This document shows, one piece after another, positions 1 to 9,959 of a DNA stretch of 64,000 bases. Each line of letters opens with the position of its first letter. Position 1 is the first letter of the stretch. The position numbers were made by a program, and so were the translations under genes. Below the pieces are notes generated by a model. It saw nothing but the letters and a program-made list of their open reading frames with translations, searched no databases and was not told the origin of the DNA. The stretch comes from Tetragonia tetragonoides (taxonomy: Eukaryota; Streptophyta; Magnoliopsida; Caryophyllales; Aizoaceae): contig CM076141.1 of assembly GCA_038025085.1 (NCBI GenBank), positions 21,523,001 to 21,587,000 of the forward strand, written 5' to 3'.

Positions 1-1000
1 ATTAATTAAGTACAAAAATATAAACAGTAACGAAATCCTAATCTAATATTTTTATTAAATTCCTTGATTTATTTCAACCAATATAGGCTTTTGAAAATTC
101 AAATTCCGATTCCGAATGAGTGCAGAAAAATAAAAATATTAAATCAAAAATAGTGAAAATCGAATTAATAATTACGAAAAATATAAAAACGAAACCCTAA
201 CTTCAAAACTAGGTCTAGGCCACGGGTACCCTTGCATGGGGCCCATGACCCGACCCTACATCACCACCACCCCCCACTGGCCACCATGGCGAAGAGGAGA
301 GAGAACGAGAGCGAAAGAGAGAGACGAACGAGAGAGAGAGAGAGCGGGAGAACGAGAGAGAGGGAGTAGGCGGCTGGGCCACCCGCCGGTCACCACCTGG
401 GCGTCAGCCCGGTGACCCGGCGGTGGTCCGACGACCGAGTGGCCACGCATGAGGCCGCGCGAAGGAGGAGAGCTGCGGAGAGGGAAGGATAGAAAAAGAA
501 AGAGAAAGAGAGAGAGAAGAGAGAAGAGATTACCGGCATGAGGAGGAGGTGGTGTCAGTGGTTCTCCGGTGAACTGGGCAGCTTAAAGGGAGGCTCGGTG
601 GAGAGAGAGAGGAGAGAGAGAGAGAGAGATTGCTTGAGGCTTTTTGCTCGGTTTGCAAAACTGATCAACTGTCTCACCTTTTCCTTATATAGGCCCTCAG
701 TCAACCCAAATCAAATACTATTAGGTTTAGGAATTAATTGAATAATTTTCTGATTTAAAAAGCTAATTAAAACTAATTAAAACAATATGAATAATTCTTA
801 TTCATATATAAAACATGTTAATTAAACTCCTTAAAATTAATAAATGCAATTTATGAAAGTCCCATAATAATAATTAACATTATTATGGCTTTAATTGAAT
901 AAATCGAATCCTTAAATGAATACACGATTTAATCTCCGAAACTATTTATAAATCATTTATAAATCGATATAATAATTATAGAAAATATTGGGGTATCACA
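1..1000 (-). mobile_element. Partial LTR of an unassigned retrotransposon
   Basis: On the minus strand the block begins at 1000 with TGTGATACCCC, a typical plant LTR start, and runs off the left edge of the window. A TATA-like CCTATATAAGG lies near 683-693 on the minus strand, about 310 bases into the LTR, a usual U3 length. GA-rich microsatellites sit at about 296-365, 488-530 and 600-630. No convincing coding region is present. It cuts off the upstream part of the family C LTR that follows. Family and far end cannot be determined from the window. Confidence 0.5.
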
Positions 1001-1894
1001 CTCTTCACCCATCCAACCCTACTTCTCTCCCTATAAATTCACCCCTCCTCCCTCAGTTCAAATCACACAGTTTACAGTTGAAAACCTCTATGCTCAGTTG
1101 AGTATTCCTGAGCTTCTCCCTCTTTCTTCTACAAAATCATTCTATTCTCGGTTGAGTACTCCAGAGCTTCCCCCTCTTTCTTTACTTATAATCTATTTTT
1201 ACTTTTCAATTGCTAAATAGCCTACAGTTCAGGTACTAACTCCTGAAGGCTCAAATTAAATTAATTGCTTAACTGTTTATGTTCTAGTAGTCAAAATGTA
1301 GATATCATGCAAACCATGCCTTTCATTGCTTCCTAAATACTGTCTTTCAATTCAGTAAATAAGCACGTCTAACTGTTGTAATGCTCAACTTGCCAATCGA
1401 ATGCACGTCTAAACAAGGGTCAATAATAAATGTCGTGATGCTTGTGATGAACCAATTAATAGTCTAATCTAGGTTGTTAATCCTGTTTGTGTGGGAATCA
1501 TGTCTTTAAATTATTATGCAAATTTGAGTTAGAAGAGGCCGTCATAAAACAGGCGAGTTGGGTGCCTAACACCTTCCCACCTCGTACCTTCGCCCGGGAA
1601 TCCTTTATTCTTGGGTACTCATATGTTCTAAATGAGCGGGAGTCTTCCTAAAAACATGATTAGTTCACTTTTCGCGCTACTGGGTTGTCCCTTCGGTAGT
1701 CCCTTCGGCTTGTCCTTTCGGTAAAACACCGGTAGCAGATTTGTGACCTCTTTCATGCTTTTTATTCAGTTCAAGTCTTTTCAAATGCTTTTCTAACTCG
1801 ATGGTTCCTTGAACGAATCTCAAGCCCCCATCTTAAAAATTCTCTATAAGGACACACTCTGCGGAAGCGAGGCAAAAAGTTCTCGGGTCCTTAC
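1001..1894 (+). mobile_element. Family C LTR, 5'-truncated
   Basis: This stretch matches the 3' half of the LTR at 45030-46905 and, inverted, the LTR at 37542-39260. The shared signals are a TATA box (CTATAAAT, 1031-1038), the downstream initiator-like region with the words CAGTTGA, a conserved block at 1551-1600, and the terminus CGGGTCCTTACA ending at 1894. The bases just after the end weakly resemble a gypsy primer-binding site, so it may have been a 5' LTR, but no internal region survives because element 1 lies only 35 bases further on. Its U3, including the palindrome array seen in the other two copies, was removed by the insertion at 1-1000. Confidence 0.75.
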
Positions 1895-1924
1895 ATATTG
1901 GAGTCTACTTTTAGGTTTAGATAT

Positions 1925-1929
1925 GAAGG
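1925..1929. repeat. Target-site duplication of element 1, left copy
   Basis: GAAGG here equals GAAGG at 16164-16168. The pair brackets the 14.2-kb element exactly, which shows that it is one insertion with both LTRs intact. Confidence 0.9.
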
Positions 1930-3404
1930 TGTAGGTTACCGGATTTTTCTCCCCTTTTTCCTTCGCCCCACCTTCAGGTTTCGGGAAGCCTGGGAGAGCG
2001 CGGTTGTTCAGGTTTTCGTGAATCTTTGAGTGTGAATGCACATGAGGATTTTCCGTTTGCACTAAGGACATGATTAAGATTGTCGGAAGTCGCCACCAAA
2101 TTTAAGGTAATTTGGAAACCTTGGAATCAAGTCGATAGACTAGAAAGACGTCAACTCGATTCCTGTGCACCCCAATCCCTATTGGGGAAATTGACTTCAT
2201 AAATGAGTTCGGGGGCGTGAGTACGAGCTAGGTAGGTGTTAGGCACCCAACTCGCCCGATGACAACAACGGCCATTAGTAATCGATTCAATATAATTATT
2301 AATGCTACGGTTCCAAACAGGGTTCAATTTGTCCAAATTCCTAGTTTAGCTAATGGGTTGAACAATTATTATTATTGTGACCACTTTTAACAATTTATCA
2401 AATTACATGTTCTTATTGCTAGAAAACGATAATTATGCTAAAACCTGCGAGTTAGAAGACAAGCGAATAATTCACCAGCCAATCCACAAACAAAGCATAA
2501 TTTAAACATAAGAAGCAATAAATAACAAATTTAAAACATTCATTCATCCATTAATTAGGCTTAATACAAGCCCTTTTGCTCGAAAACACGCTATGGATGC
2601 TCACAATGAACTTATTGGGTTATGTTGCTTTTATTCATGCTCTTGATGAAGTGTGAAGGTTTATTTAACCTAAAGAAGGAGTAGAATTCGAATTTCTGGT
2701 TTTAATGAGAGAGAGAGTCAACCTAATGTCCAACCTGAGAGAGAACTGCCAACCTCTCAAATTCCCAACCAAAAGACCAACATCTTAAACTGAACCCTAT
2801 GGTTTGTTTATATAGAAGAGGGGGAGCTTCCAGGGTTTGGCACGGAAATCGAATGGGCCTCGAATTTGTCGTCCACGAGAAAAGGTCCAGGCGGCCATAC
2901 AGCTAAGCCGAGCGGCTGAGCTGGCAGGACAAGCGATCAAGCCGCTTGGCAAGCGGCTTAGCCGCAAGGCAAGCGGTCAAACCGCTTGGCCTAGCGGCAT
3001 AGGCGCTTGTCCTAGTGGCCACCACATTGAACTCAAGCGTGGCCCCTTGGACTTGGAGAGGCATGCCTGTATAGGCGCCTGCCTGCTTTTCTAAGCGGGG
3101 GAGGCTTTTCCGAGGGGGTCCACGCGGGGTTGACTGAGCTCCCTTGTTTTACCAAGGTTTGACTCATGGGTTCGCTTTCGGGCCCTTAGGTTCAAAGAGG
3201 CCTATCTCTAGGTTTTGGACTCCAATTGAATTGAGTCAAACTGGTTTGGATCACCTACACAACAGGCTTCCACTAGTTAATTCAAATGAACTGGGCTAAT
3301 TATTAGAGCATTTATTCTCGCAACCCAAGTTCGAGCAAAATCTAATCCTTTCATCATCGTGTTTTTATGGGGACTTATCATAGACACAATTTCTGGTGTC
3401 TACA
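1930..3404 (-). repeat. Element 1 3' LTR
   Basis: Starts (minus strand) at 3404 with TGTAGACACC and ends at 1930 with CTACA. It matches 14633-16163 along its length, with small indels: a segment at about 15296-15375 of the other copy is missing here. TATA box CTATATAAAC at 2806-2815. Upstream of it on the same strand is a palindrome array (about 2890-3020). The conserved downstream block with GAGTTGGGTGCC lies at 2209-2262 (minus). Confidence 0.92.
2806..3020 (-). promoter_or_regulatory. Element 1 3' LTR promoter with palindrome array
   Basis: TATA box CTATATAAAC at 2806-2815 on the minus strand. About 75-205 bases upstream lie short GC-rich inverted repeats, such as AGCGGTCAAACCGCT (2966-2980), with AAGCGGCTTAGCCGC and related units. 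The same layout is found at the other LTR and antisense-gene promoters in the window. Confidence 0.7.
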
Positions 3405-3455
3405 GAAGCCCCTACTTTGGCCGAGCTTGAATAGAGCGAAGGTCAAAGTATTCCA
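3405..3455 (-). other. Element 1 polypurine tract and conserved 3' block
   Basis: On the minus strand, CCAAAGTAGGGGCTTC directly precedes the 3' LTR start and is the plus-strand primer for reverse transcription. About 35 bases further upstream, including TACTTTGACCTTCG, also match the equivalent positions of element 2 (58490-58540) and the family C element (39261-39310), so the conserved unit is longer than a PPT alone. Confidence 0.85.
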
Positions 3456-3539
3456 GTGCCAATACCTGCAATAAAACAGGCAAACTGAATGAGGTGACAA
3501 TGAGTTAGAGATAAACAATCATTTTTAGGATAAAGTAAT

Positions 3540-4400
3540 AATTTTTCCGGTTTATTCGACCGAGAGTTTGACCCTATGCTGTAGGTCACACAATAAAATT
3601 CCTTTGATTATCAGTCAAACGGAGAGACCCTATGCTGTAGGTCACACAATAAAAATATTTCATTAGAAATAAGATAGGTAATAAATAATAAGAAATCCAT
3701 TGACTTTTAGTCGAAGGGAGAGACCCTATGCTTTAGGTCACACAATAAATGTCTTTCAATTTTCAGTCGAAGGGGAACCATGTGCTGTAGGTTACACAAG
3801 AAAAATATTTCGTTAGAAATAAGAGCAATGATAAAAATGCTTCGATTTTTAGTCAAAGGGTGACCCTGTGCTGTAGGTCAAACAATAAACGTCCTTCGAT
3901 TATCAGTCGAAGGGGAACCCTATGCTGTAGGTTACATAATAAAAATATTTCGCTAGAAATAAGAGCAATGATAAAAATCCTTCGACTTTTAGTCGAAAGG
4001 TGATCCTGTGCTGTAGGTCAAACAATAAACGTCCTTCAATTTTTAGTCGAAGGGGAACCCTGTGCTGTAGGTTACACAATAAAAGTATTTCGTTAGAAAT
4101 AAGAGTGATGATAAAAATCCTTCGATTTTTAGTCGAAGGGTGACCCTCTGCTATAGGTCAAACAATAAACGTCCTTCGATTTTCGGTCGAAGGGGAACCC
4201 TGTGCTGTAGGTTATACAATAAAAGTATTTCGTTAGAAATAAGAGTGATGATAAAAATTCTTCGACTTTTAGTCGAAGGGTGACCCTGTGCTGTAGGTCA
4301 AACAATAAACGTCGTTCGATTTTCAGTCGAAGGGGAACCCTGTGCTGTAGGTTACACAATAAAAATAATTTGTTAGAAATAAGATGGTAGTAAATGTTAT
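3540..4400. repeat. 140-bp tandem array in the 3' region of element 1
   Basis: The phrase CTGTAGGTCA recurs at 3871, 4011, 4151 (variant CTATAGGTCA) and 4291, giving an exact 140-bp period; more diverged units extend left to about 3545. Each unit holds two related halves, one with GTAGGTCAAACAATAAACG and one with GTAGGTTACACAATAAAA. Each half ends in a small hairpin of type CTTCGANTTTNAGTCGAAG. Satellite-like arrays next to the 3' LTR are known for Ogre/Tat elements. No protein-coding content is likely. Confidence 0.9.
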
Positions 4401-4609
4401 TGTAAAGGGTAATAAAATGTTGCTCAGACCTTAGGTCGGGTGCGAGCCCATGCCATTCGGCCGAGTATAAATGTACAAACCTGTGGGTTCAAAGTAGTCC
4501 TGTTTTCATAAACGGACTTTGGCGCGCAAATAACTGCTATGGACCTTGCGTGGGGCCCACTGATTTTGAGCCATTGACCTTTAAAACGTCATAAGAGAGA
4601 GTGTGGGCC

Positions 4610-4841
4610 AGGCGGTCAAACCACTACATCAAGCGGTCGAACCGCTAGGTGGAGCAGCTGAACCGCTTTCTGGAGCGGCTACGCCGCTTGGTGGAGCGGT
4701 TGAACCGCTCACCCAAACAGTCAAGCTGTTGGGACTAGCGTCCAAGCCGCCTGTCTTGCGGCTTAACAGCTAGCTAGGCAGTCTGATCGTCCACCTAAGT
4801 GGTTTGACCGGCTATTAGGTTTTCCGCCGGTGTGCATAAAA
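4610..4841 (+). promoter_or_regulatory. PMD gene promoter, copy A, with palindrome array
   Basis: Successive inverted repeats of type AGCGGTCGAACCGCT (4633-4647), AGCGGCTACGCCGCT and AGCGGTTGAACCGCT fill about 4610-4800. A TATA-like CATAAAA follows at 4835-4841 and the ATG at 5103. It drives (if active) only the orphan first exon of copy A. Confidence 0.65.
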
Positions 4842-5102
4842 CGGAAAGGGGACGCCGAAATGGGTCATCTTCCCCATTTTGCCTTCTCCTTTCTCTCTCC
4901 TCCATTTTTCTCTTCAAAGCTCTCAACCTCCATTAAAGCCCCTAGCTCCAAATCTTGAGGTTTTCTTGCTCAAATTCTTAGTAGAACTTGATTTTGTTAG
5001 TTGTTCTTGTGTTTTTGAGTGTCAAAACTCAAAATTGTGTGAATTTGTGAGTTTTACGAGTTTCACTCAAATTTCCAAAAACTCCATTTTTGCTCTTCAT
5101 TC

Positions 5103-5411
5103 ATGGCTCCTAAACATAGAGGAGTTAGGAAAAGAAAGGAGAAAGAGATTGTTGTTCATGAGGTCCCGAATGTCTTCACTCGGGTTTTCATTTCTGGTAT
5201 ACCCCATCACCGGGTGGGTGAGCACCGATTAAACCAGGATGAGTTCACTCGTAGTCGTAGTAATTTTCATCCTACCGATCGTTGGGAGCCCAGCGATCTT
5301 GTTTTCAAGAAGAATGAGCATTTGGTTACCGTTGGTGCCAAATATCGAGCACGTCGTTTTTTTGTTTTTTTTTTTTCGTTTGCTCTTTTACACTTAGAAA
5401 ATCATGTGTAG
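5103..5411 (+). pseudogene. Orphan first exon of PMD gene (duplicate)
   Basis: Begins MAPKHRGVRKRK and continues with a segment almost identical to the first exon at 6192 (…GIPHHRVGEHRL…DRWEPSDLVFKK…). The open frame runs to 5411 only because the donor splice site of the real exon (CGG|GTATGT in copy B) has changed here to CGAGCACGTCG. No further PMD exons follow before copy B starts at 5498, so this is a dead duplicate. A transcript of it would be antisense to the element's 3' region. Confidence 0.75.
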
Positions 5412-5789
5412 ACAAACATAGAATTTTTAGGTTGAGAACTGTAGTGTAGCTAAATGTGGAAAAACCAATTTGCGTGAAATATTTGTTCTTGCTAATTTGA
5501 TTATCAGTCGAAGGGGAACCCTGTGCTGTAGGTTACACAATAAAAATAATTCGTTAGAAATAAGATGGGTAGTAAATGTTATTGTAAAGGGTAATAAAAT
5601 ATTGCTCAGACCTTAGGTTGCGTGCGAGCCCATGCCATTTGGCCTAGTATAAATGTACAAACCTGTGGGTTCAAAGTAGTCCTGTTTTCATAAACATACT
5701 TTGGCGCGCAAATAACTCCTATGGATCTCGCATGGGGCTGAGTGATTTTGAGCCAATGGCCCTTAAAACGTCATAAGAGAGAGTGTGGG

Positions 5790-5938
5790 TCAGGCGGTCA
5801 AACCGCCACGTCAAGCGGTAAAGCCGTTGGGACTAGCGGCCAAGCCGCATGTCTTGCGGTTTAACGGTCAGCTGGGTGGTTTCACCGTCCACCTAATGGT
5901 TTGACCAGCTATTAGGTTTTCCGCGGGTGTGCATAAAA
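5790..5938 (+). promoter_or_regulatory. PMD gene promoter, copy B, shortened palindrome array
   Basis: Units such as GGCGGTCAAACCGCC and AGCGGTAAAGCCGTT occupy about 5790-5895. CATAAAA at 5932-5938 is the likely TATA element and the ATG is at 6192. This array is about half as long as in copy A. Confidence 0.65.
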
Positions 5939-6191
5939 GGGAAAGGGGAGGCGGAAATGTGTCATCTTCCCCATTTTTCCTTCTCCTTTCTCTCTCCTCC
6001 ATTTTTCTCTTCAAAGCTCTCAACCTCCATCAAAGCCCCTAGCTGCAAACCTTGAGGTTTTCTTGCTCAAATTCTTAGTAGAGCTTGATTTTGTTAGTTG
6101 TTCTTGTGTTTTTGAGTGTCAAAATTCAAAATTGTGTGAATTTGTGAGTTTCACTAAAAATTCCCAAAACTCCATTTTTTTCTCTTCATCC

Positions 6192-9124
6192 ATGGCTCCT
6201 AAACTTAGAGGAGGTAGGAAAAGGAAGGAGCAAGAGATTGTTGTTCATGAGGCCCCGAATGTTTTCACTCGGATTTTCGTTTCCGGTATACCCCATCACC
6301 GGGTGGGTGAGCATCGGTTAGACCAGGACGAGTTCACTCGTAGTGATTTTCATCCTACCGATCGTTGGGAGCCCAGCGATCTTGTTTTCAAGAAGAAGGA
6401 GCATTTGGTTACCGTTGGTACCAAATGTCGGGTATGTCGTTTTTTTTTCTTTCCTTTGCTCTTTTACACTTAGAAAATCATGTGTAGGCAAACATAGAAT
6501 TTTTAGGTTTAGAACTGTAGTGTAGCTAAATGTGGAAAAACCAATTTGCGTGAGTTGTTTTTCTTCCTAATTTGTGAATTCCCGTAGGATTCTTGTATCA
6601 TATATATTTTGCATGTGAAAAATGAATTTGCGTGAAATTTATCTTTAATGGTGGAAAATAAACTTGTATGAAATGTATTCTCGTTGCAATTATCATGTAT
6701 ACTTTTTGTGAAAATAAACATGGGTGAATTTAATTTTTTTTGTGGTGGTAGATGGTTTTCTGAGTATATTTGTGGAGAATAAACTTGTGTGAAATTCGTT
6801 CTCTTTAAAATTCGCTCTTGTTATATTGGTTTAGCTAAAATGCTAAATTTTACGAGTTGTAAAAATTTAGGAATAAACCGGAGACTGGTAGTTGATACTA
6901 GGATCACCTAGCTAATTGTCTTGCAACTATTGTGTTGTATAGGATGTCGACACTACCATGCGGGGTTATGGGAGCCTTTCGGTTATCGAGAAAGCCCGTA
7001 GGTACATGACTCCTTCGGTCAACGCTATTGTGGAGTGTTGTGGCTTCGGTCACTTTTTAGTGTCCATCGCTGCTGAGCGCTCCGACCGCTTGCTTGTTAG
7101 AGGTCTTGCAGAGCGGTACTAGGATACTACCAATACTTTTCATTTGCCTATGAGTGAGATCATGATCACCCCTTTCGAGTTCGGTCTCATTTCCGAGCTC
7201 CCTTACACCGGTATCCCTCTCACTTATGGAGAGGTGAGTAGGGATGACATGGTGGAGATGTTCGACCTTTTTTGGGCCAATTGGGATGGTAGGGAATATG
7301 GCCGGACTGACGTTATGGTCCAGTTCTTGACCAACCCGAGGAAGTTGAAGAAGGTCACGGCGGAGCAGCACGCCCGCCTTTTCTTGGCTTGTGTTCTAGC
7401 TTGCTCCGTTTTTGCGGATAAAGCTAGTAGGTATCATGTTTGTTATTTCCCGTTCTTGCGGGATTTGGATAGGGTTGCGAAGTATAACTGGGGTCTTCCC
7501 GCATACTCTTGTCTTCTTAGGTGCTTGAGGCAGTCCAACCGCCTTAGTGGAGAGGAGGGCGCGTCTCGCGTCTCCTTGGTCGGTTATTGGAAGGTTATGG
7601 AGGTAATTTCCTTTGCCCTTCATTTACTTTGTGTCTTTGGCTTTTTACTCATAACTTGTGCCTAATCTATGTGCTTTGCATGTCTTAGATTTGGTTTTAT
7701 GATCATTTCTCCGACCTTGCCCCTCTTTTCGAGACAGGGGACTTGTCCTTTCCAGCGATGCAGACTTGGAGGGGACGGGCGTCTTGCCCATTTACCACGC
7801 TGCACGCCCTTAGGGAGGCTATATATCCCTTGACCGCTCAGGATGTAAATGATCATCTTTTGTGCTGTTATCGTACTTTTCATTTTTTTGTGTGCTTATT
7901 CCTTCGCTTTTGCAGGTCGACTGGTTCCCCTGGACGGATTACCTCCCGGGTCTCTCAGACAGATTTTTGGGTGCTCGGGAGTACGACCAGAGGAGGATCC
8001 TTATTGAGGGTCCTTTAGATTTTGAGTGGTTTTTGGGAGAGAGGCTGATTAGGCAGACTTTCTCCGACCTTCCGGCTCCGAGGATTCTTTTGGCTCCTCC
8101 GTATTCTATGCTTTATGTTCGTCACCTTACCGTGGAGCAGGTGAAGGTGGCCACCGTTGGGGCGAACGCCCTTGAGTATTTGCTTCCGAATACCGTGGAT
8201 CTCATGGTGGCATATACTGATTTTGTTGAGGCTCGGTTATACCCCAACTTCTCTACCGACTCGGTAAGTAATGTACTTTTTTTCTTAATTTTGTTTGGAA
8301 ATTTAGAAATGTGTCTAATATCTTTAAGTCTTTGCAGAGTGTTGCGAGTTCCTCGTCTGTCTCTTCTCCGCGTCCTACTCTTCATACCATGTCGGTGAGT
8401 TATACAGGAGCGGACGGGTCTCCTCAGGTAATACTGGTTTCTGAGTTTCGTGGTCCTGATGAGGAAGTTGAGGGATTGCCTCTACCAGCTGGTTGGATGC
8501 TGCTGAGACACGGAAGATCTATAGAGGCATGCATGCCTTTAAGAATTTGATTTCAAAATTCATGTCTCAGAGTGTATGCACGAGTCATCGGACCAATGTT
8601 CGAGAGGTATGTTCATTTTAAGTAATAGTGCTTGATTTGAATTTTCTTAATTTTCTGACCATGAGCTCATTTCGCAGCCCGTTTTTGTGGTGAGGCCTCC
8701 AGTTATTCGTGCTTCGGAGTCGGTGTCTACACCGCAGCGTCCTCCTCCTAGGCCGGAGAGTACGGAGGTGCGACAGGGGACGCCTCGAGGTAGAGTGGAT
8801 ACGGGGAACCCGCCCCAAGTGCCTTATCTTTCGCAGTGGCCTACACCGCCTGCCTATATGGGGTATCTGGGCTATCATATACCCATGTATCCTCCTGTCC
8901 CACCAAGGGGTTCTTGGAGTCAGGAGAGTACGGGGGATGGCGGCTATCCCGGGATGTCGGAGCCACCGCGTCATTCATTGGATCCCGCTTACTTGACTGG
9001 TTCATTATTTGCTTTTGACCCTAGAGCTTGGGCGTTGTCTCAGCCTGGTTTTTCAGGTGCTCCATCATCGAGTGGACCCGGAGAGTCGTCTCAGGCGGGT
9101 CCGAGTACCGGCGAAGATGGCTAG
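6192..9124 (+). pseudogene. Plant mobile domain (aminotransferase-like) protein, antisense gene of element 1
   Basis: A six-exon gene with consistent GT-AG introns: exons 6192-6431, 6943-7602, 7689-7844, 7916-8263, 8338 to about 8609, and 8678-9124. Exon 1 encodes a basic N-terminus (MAPKLRGGRKRK). Exon 2 has the PMD hallmark (…LAERY*DTTNTFHLPMSE IMITPFEF…). Exons 3-4 continue the domain (…LFETGDLSFPAM…, …FEWFLGERLIRQTF…), and the last exon gives a Pro/Gly/Ser/Tyr-rich tail. A TAG at 7120-7122 replaces the tryptophan expected before DTTNTF, and exon 5 needs a frame change near 8490, so this copy is broken. PMD proteins are plant-specific; in Arabidopsis host relatives act in silencing and genome stability. 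The gene lies antisense to element 1, and a second copy is in element 2 (57293-54438). The family call rests on recognised motifs, not on a search. Confidence 0.8.
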
Positions 9125-9605
9125 TGATATTTGTTGTAGTGCATTTCGATCTTTCGGGCTTGTATTAAACCTACTATAAATATTACATTTTATTTACGCA
9201 CAAAAAATCACGCAAATGCCCATATGTGAATTTAATCATCTAATTTCCGAATGGGAAATCACAAATTACGACATTCGAAAATTTAGGATTCCCGAGAATT
9301 AAGCACATTTGGGGTACCCCATCCCCTAAAAATAAAAATAACATAAAGAAGAAGAAAATAGAAAAAGATAATTAAAAGGGACAAATAAATAAAGAATCAG
9401 AAAATAAAAGGAATAAAAGTGGAACTTGATAATCAAAATAAAAAGAAGGTAAGAAAACAAAAAGGGAATAAATAGAAAACTGGCAAAAGCCAAATGTAAG
9501 GTAAGAAAAATCTAAGGGAAGGCTTTCAAAATCTGTCCAAGTGGGGATTAGGAAGGTAGAGCTCAGTCAAGCGGTGGGGTCGGGTAGACCCAGGCCTCTC
9601 GCGAA
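9125..9605. other. Intergenic region between PMD and DUF7745 genes
   Basis: A-rich sequence without a convincing gene. The part just after the PMD stop (9125-9200) contains AT-rich words such as TATTAAA and TATAAATATTA and is the likely 3' end of the PMD transcript. The rest is A/G-rich filler up to the next palindrome array. Confidence 0.5.
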
Positions 9606-9609
9606 ATAG

Positions 9610-9872
9610 CACGCCAGTCGCCTATACAGGGTGACCGCTAGAGCTCCTAGCGGCTATGCTAGAGCTCCAGCGGTTACCGCTTGGGCTATGCTACTTGGGC
9701 TAGCGGTTTGGCCGCTTGTCCCAGCGGTCATGCTGCCTGCTAGAGCGGCTCACCCGCTTGTCCTAACGGTTAAGCCGTCCGGACTAGCTGAGAGGCCGCC
9801 TGGCCCCTTTTTCATCACTTGTCTGAATTTCCTTAATTTTTCGACGAGAATCCAACCGTGACCTTTATATAG
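9610..9872 (+). promoter_or_regulatory. DUF7745 gene promoter of element 1 with palindrome array
   Basis: Units such as AGCGGTTACCGCT (9669-9681), AGCGGTTTGGCCGCT (9710-9724) and related imperfect palindromes fill 9620-9800. A good TATA box (TTATATAG, 9865-9872) follows, and the ATG is at 9960, a normal plant 5' leader length. Confidence 0.72.
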
Positions 9873-9959
9873 TCGAGTTTCTTTCTCTTATCCTATTACC
9901 ACTTACTTTGAGCCCTTAGAGAGAGAAAAATCCTTGAGAGAAAATCCTTAATCTTTACA

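Larger units (their letters stand above)
4319..6580 (+). repeat. Tandem duplication of PMD promoter and first exon
   Basis: Two copies lie head to tail: 4319-5497 and 5498 to about 6580. Each starts with the last unit of the 140-bp array (TCAGTCGAAGGGGAACCCTG), then a promoter with palindromes, then the first exon with an ATG (5103 and 6192). Copy B has lost part of the palindrome array (exon starts are 1089 apart, the upstream ends about 1179 apart). Only copy B is followed by the rest of the gene. Confidence 0.88.

Noticed and set aside
256..450. Open frame rich in Ser/Leu/Arg on the minus strand
   Set aside because: Low-complexity GA microsatellite read as codons, with no homology I recognise.
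4129..4359. Repetitive open frame on the minus strand (CNLQHRVPLRLK)
   Set aside because: It arises from the 140-bp tandem array and has stops in other units.
9631..9861. Open frame over the palindrome array
   Set aside because: It lies upstream of the TATA box of the DUF7745 gene; GC-rich repeats simply lack stops.
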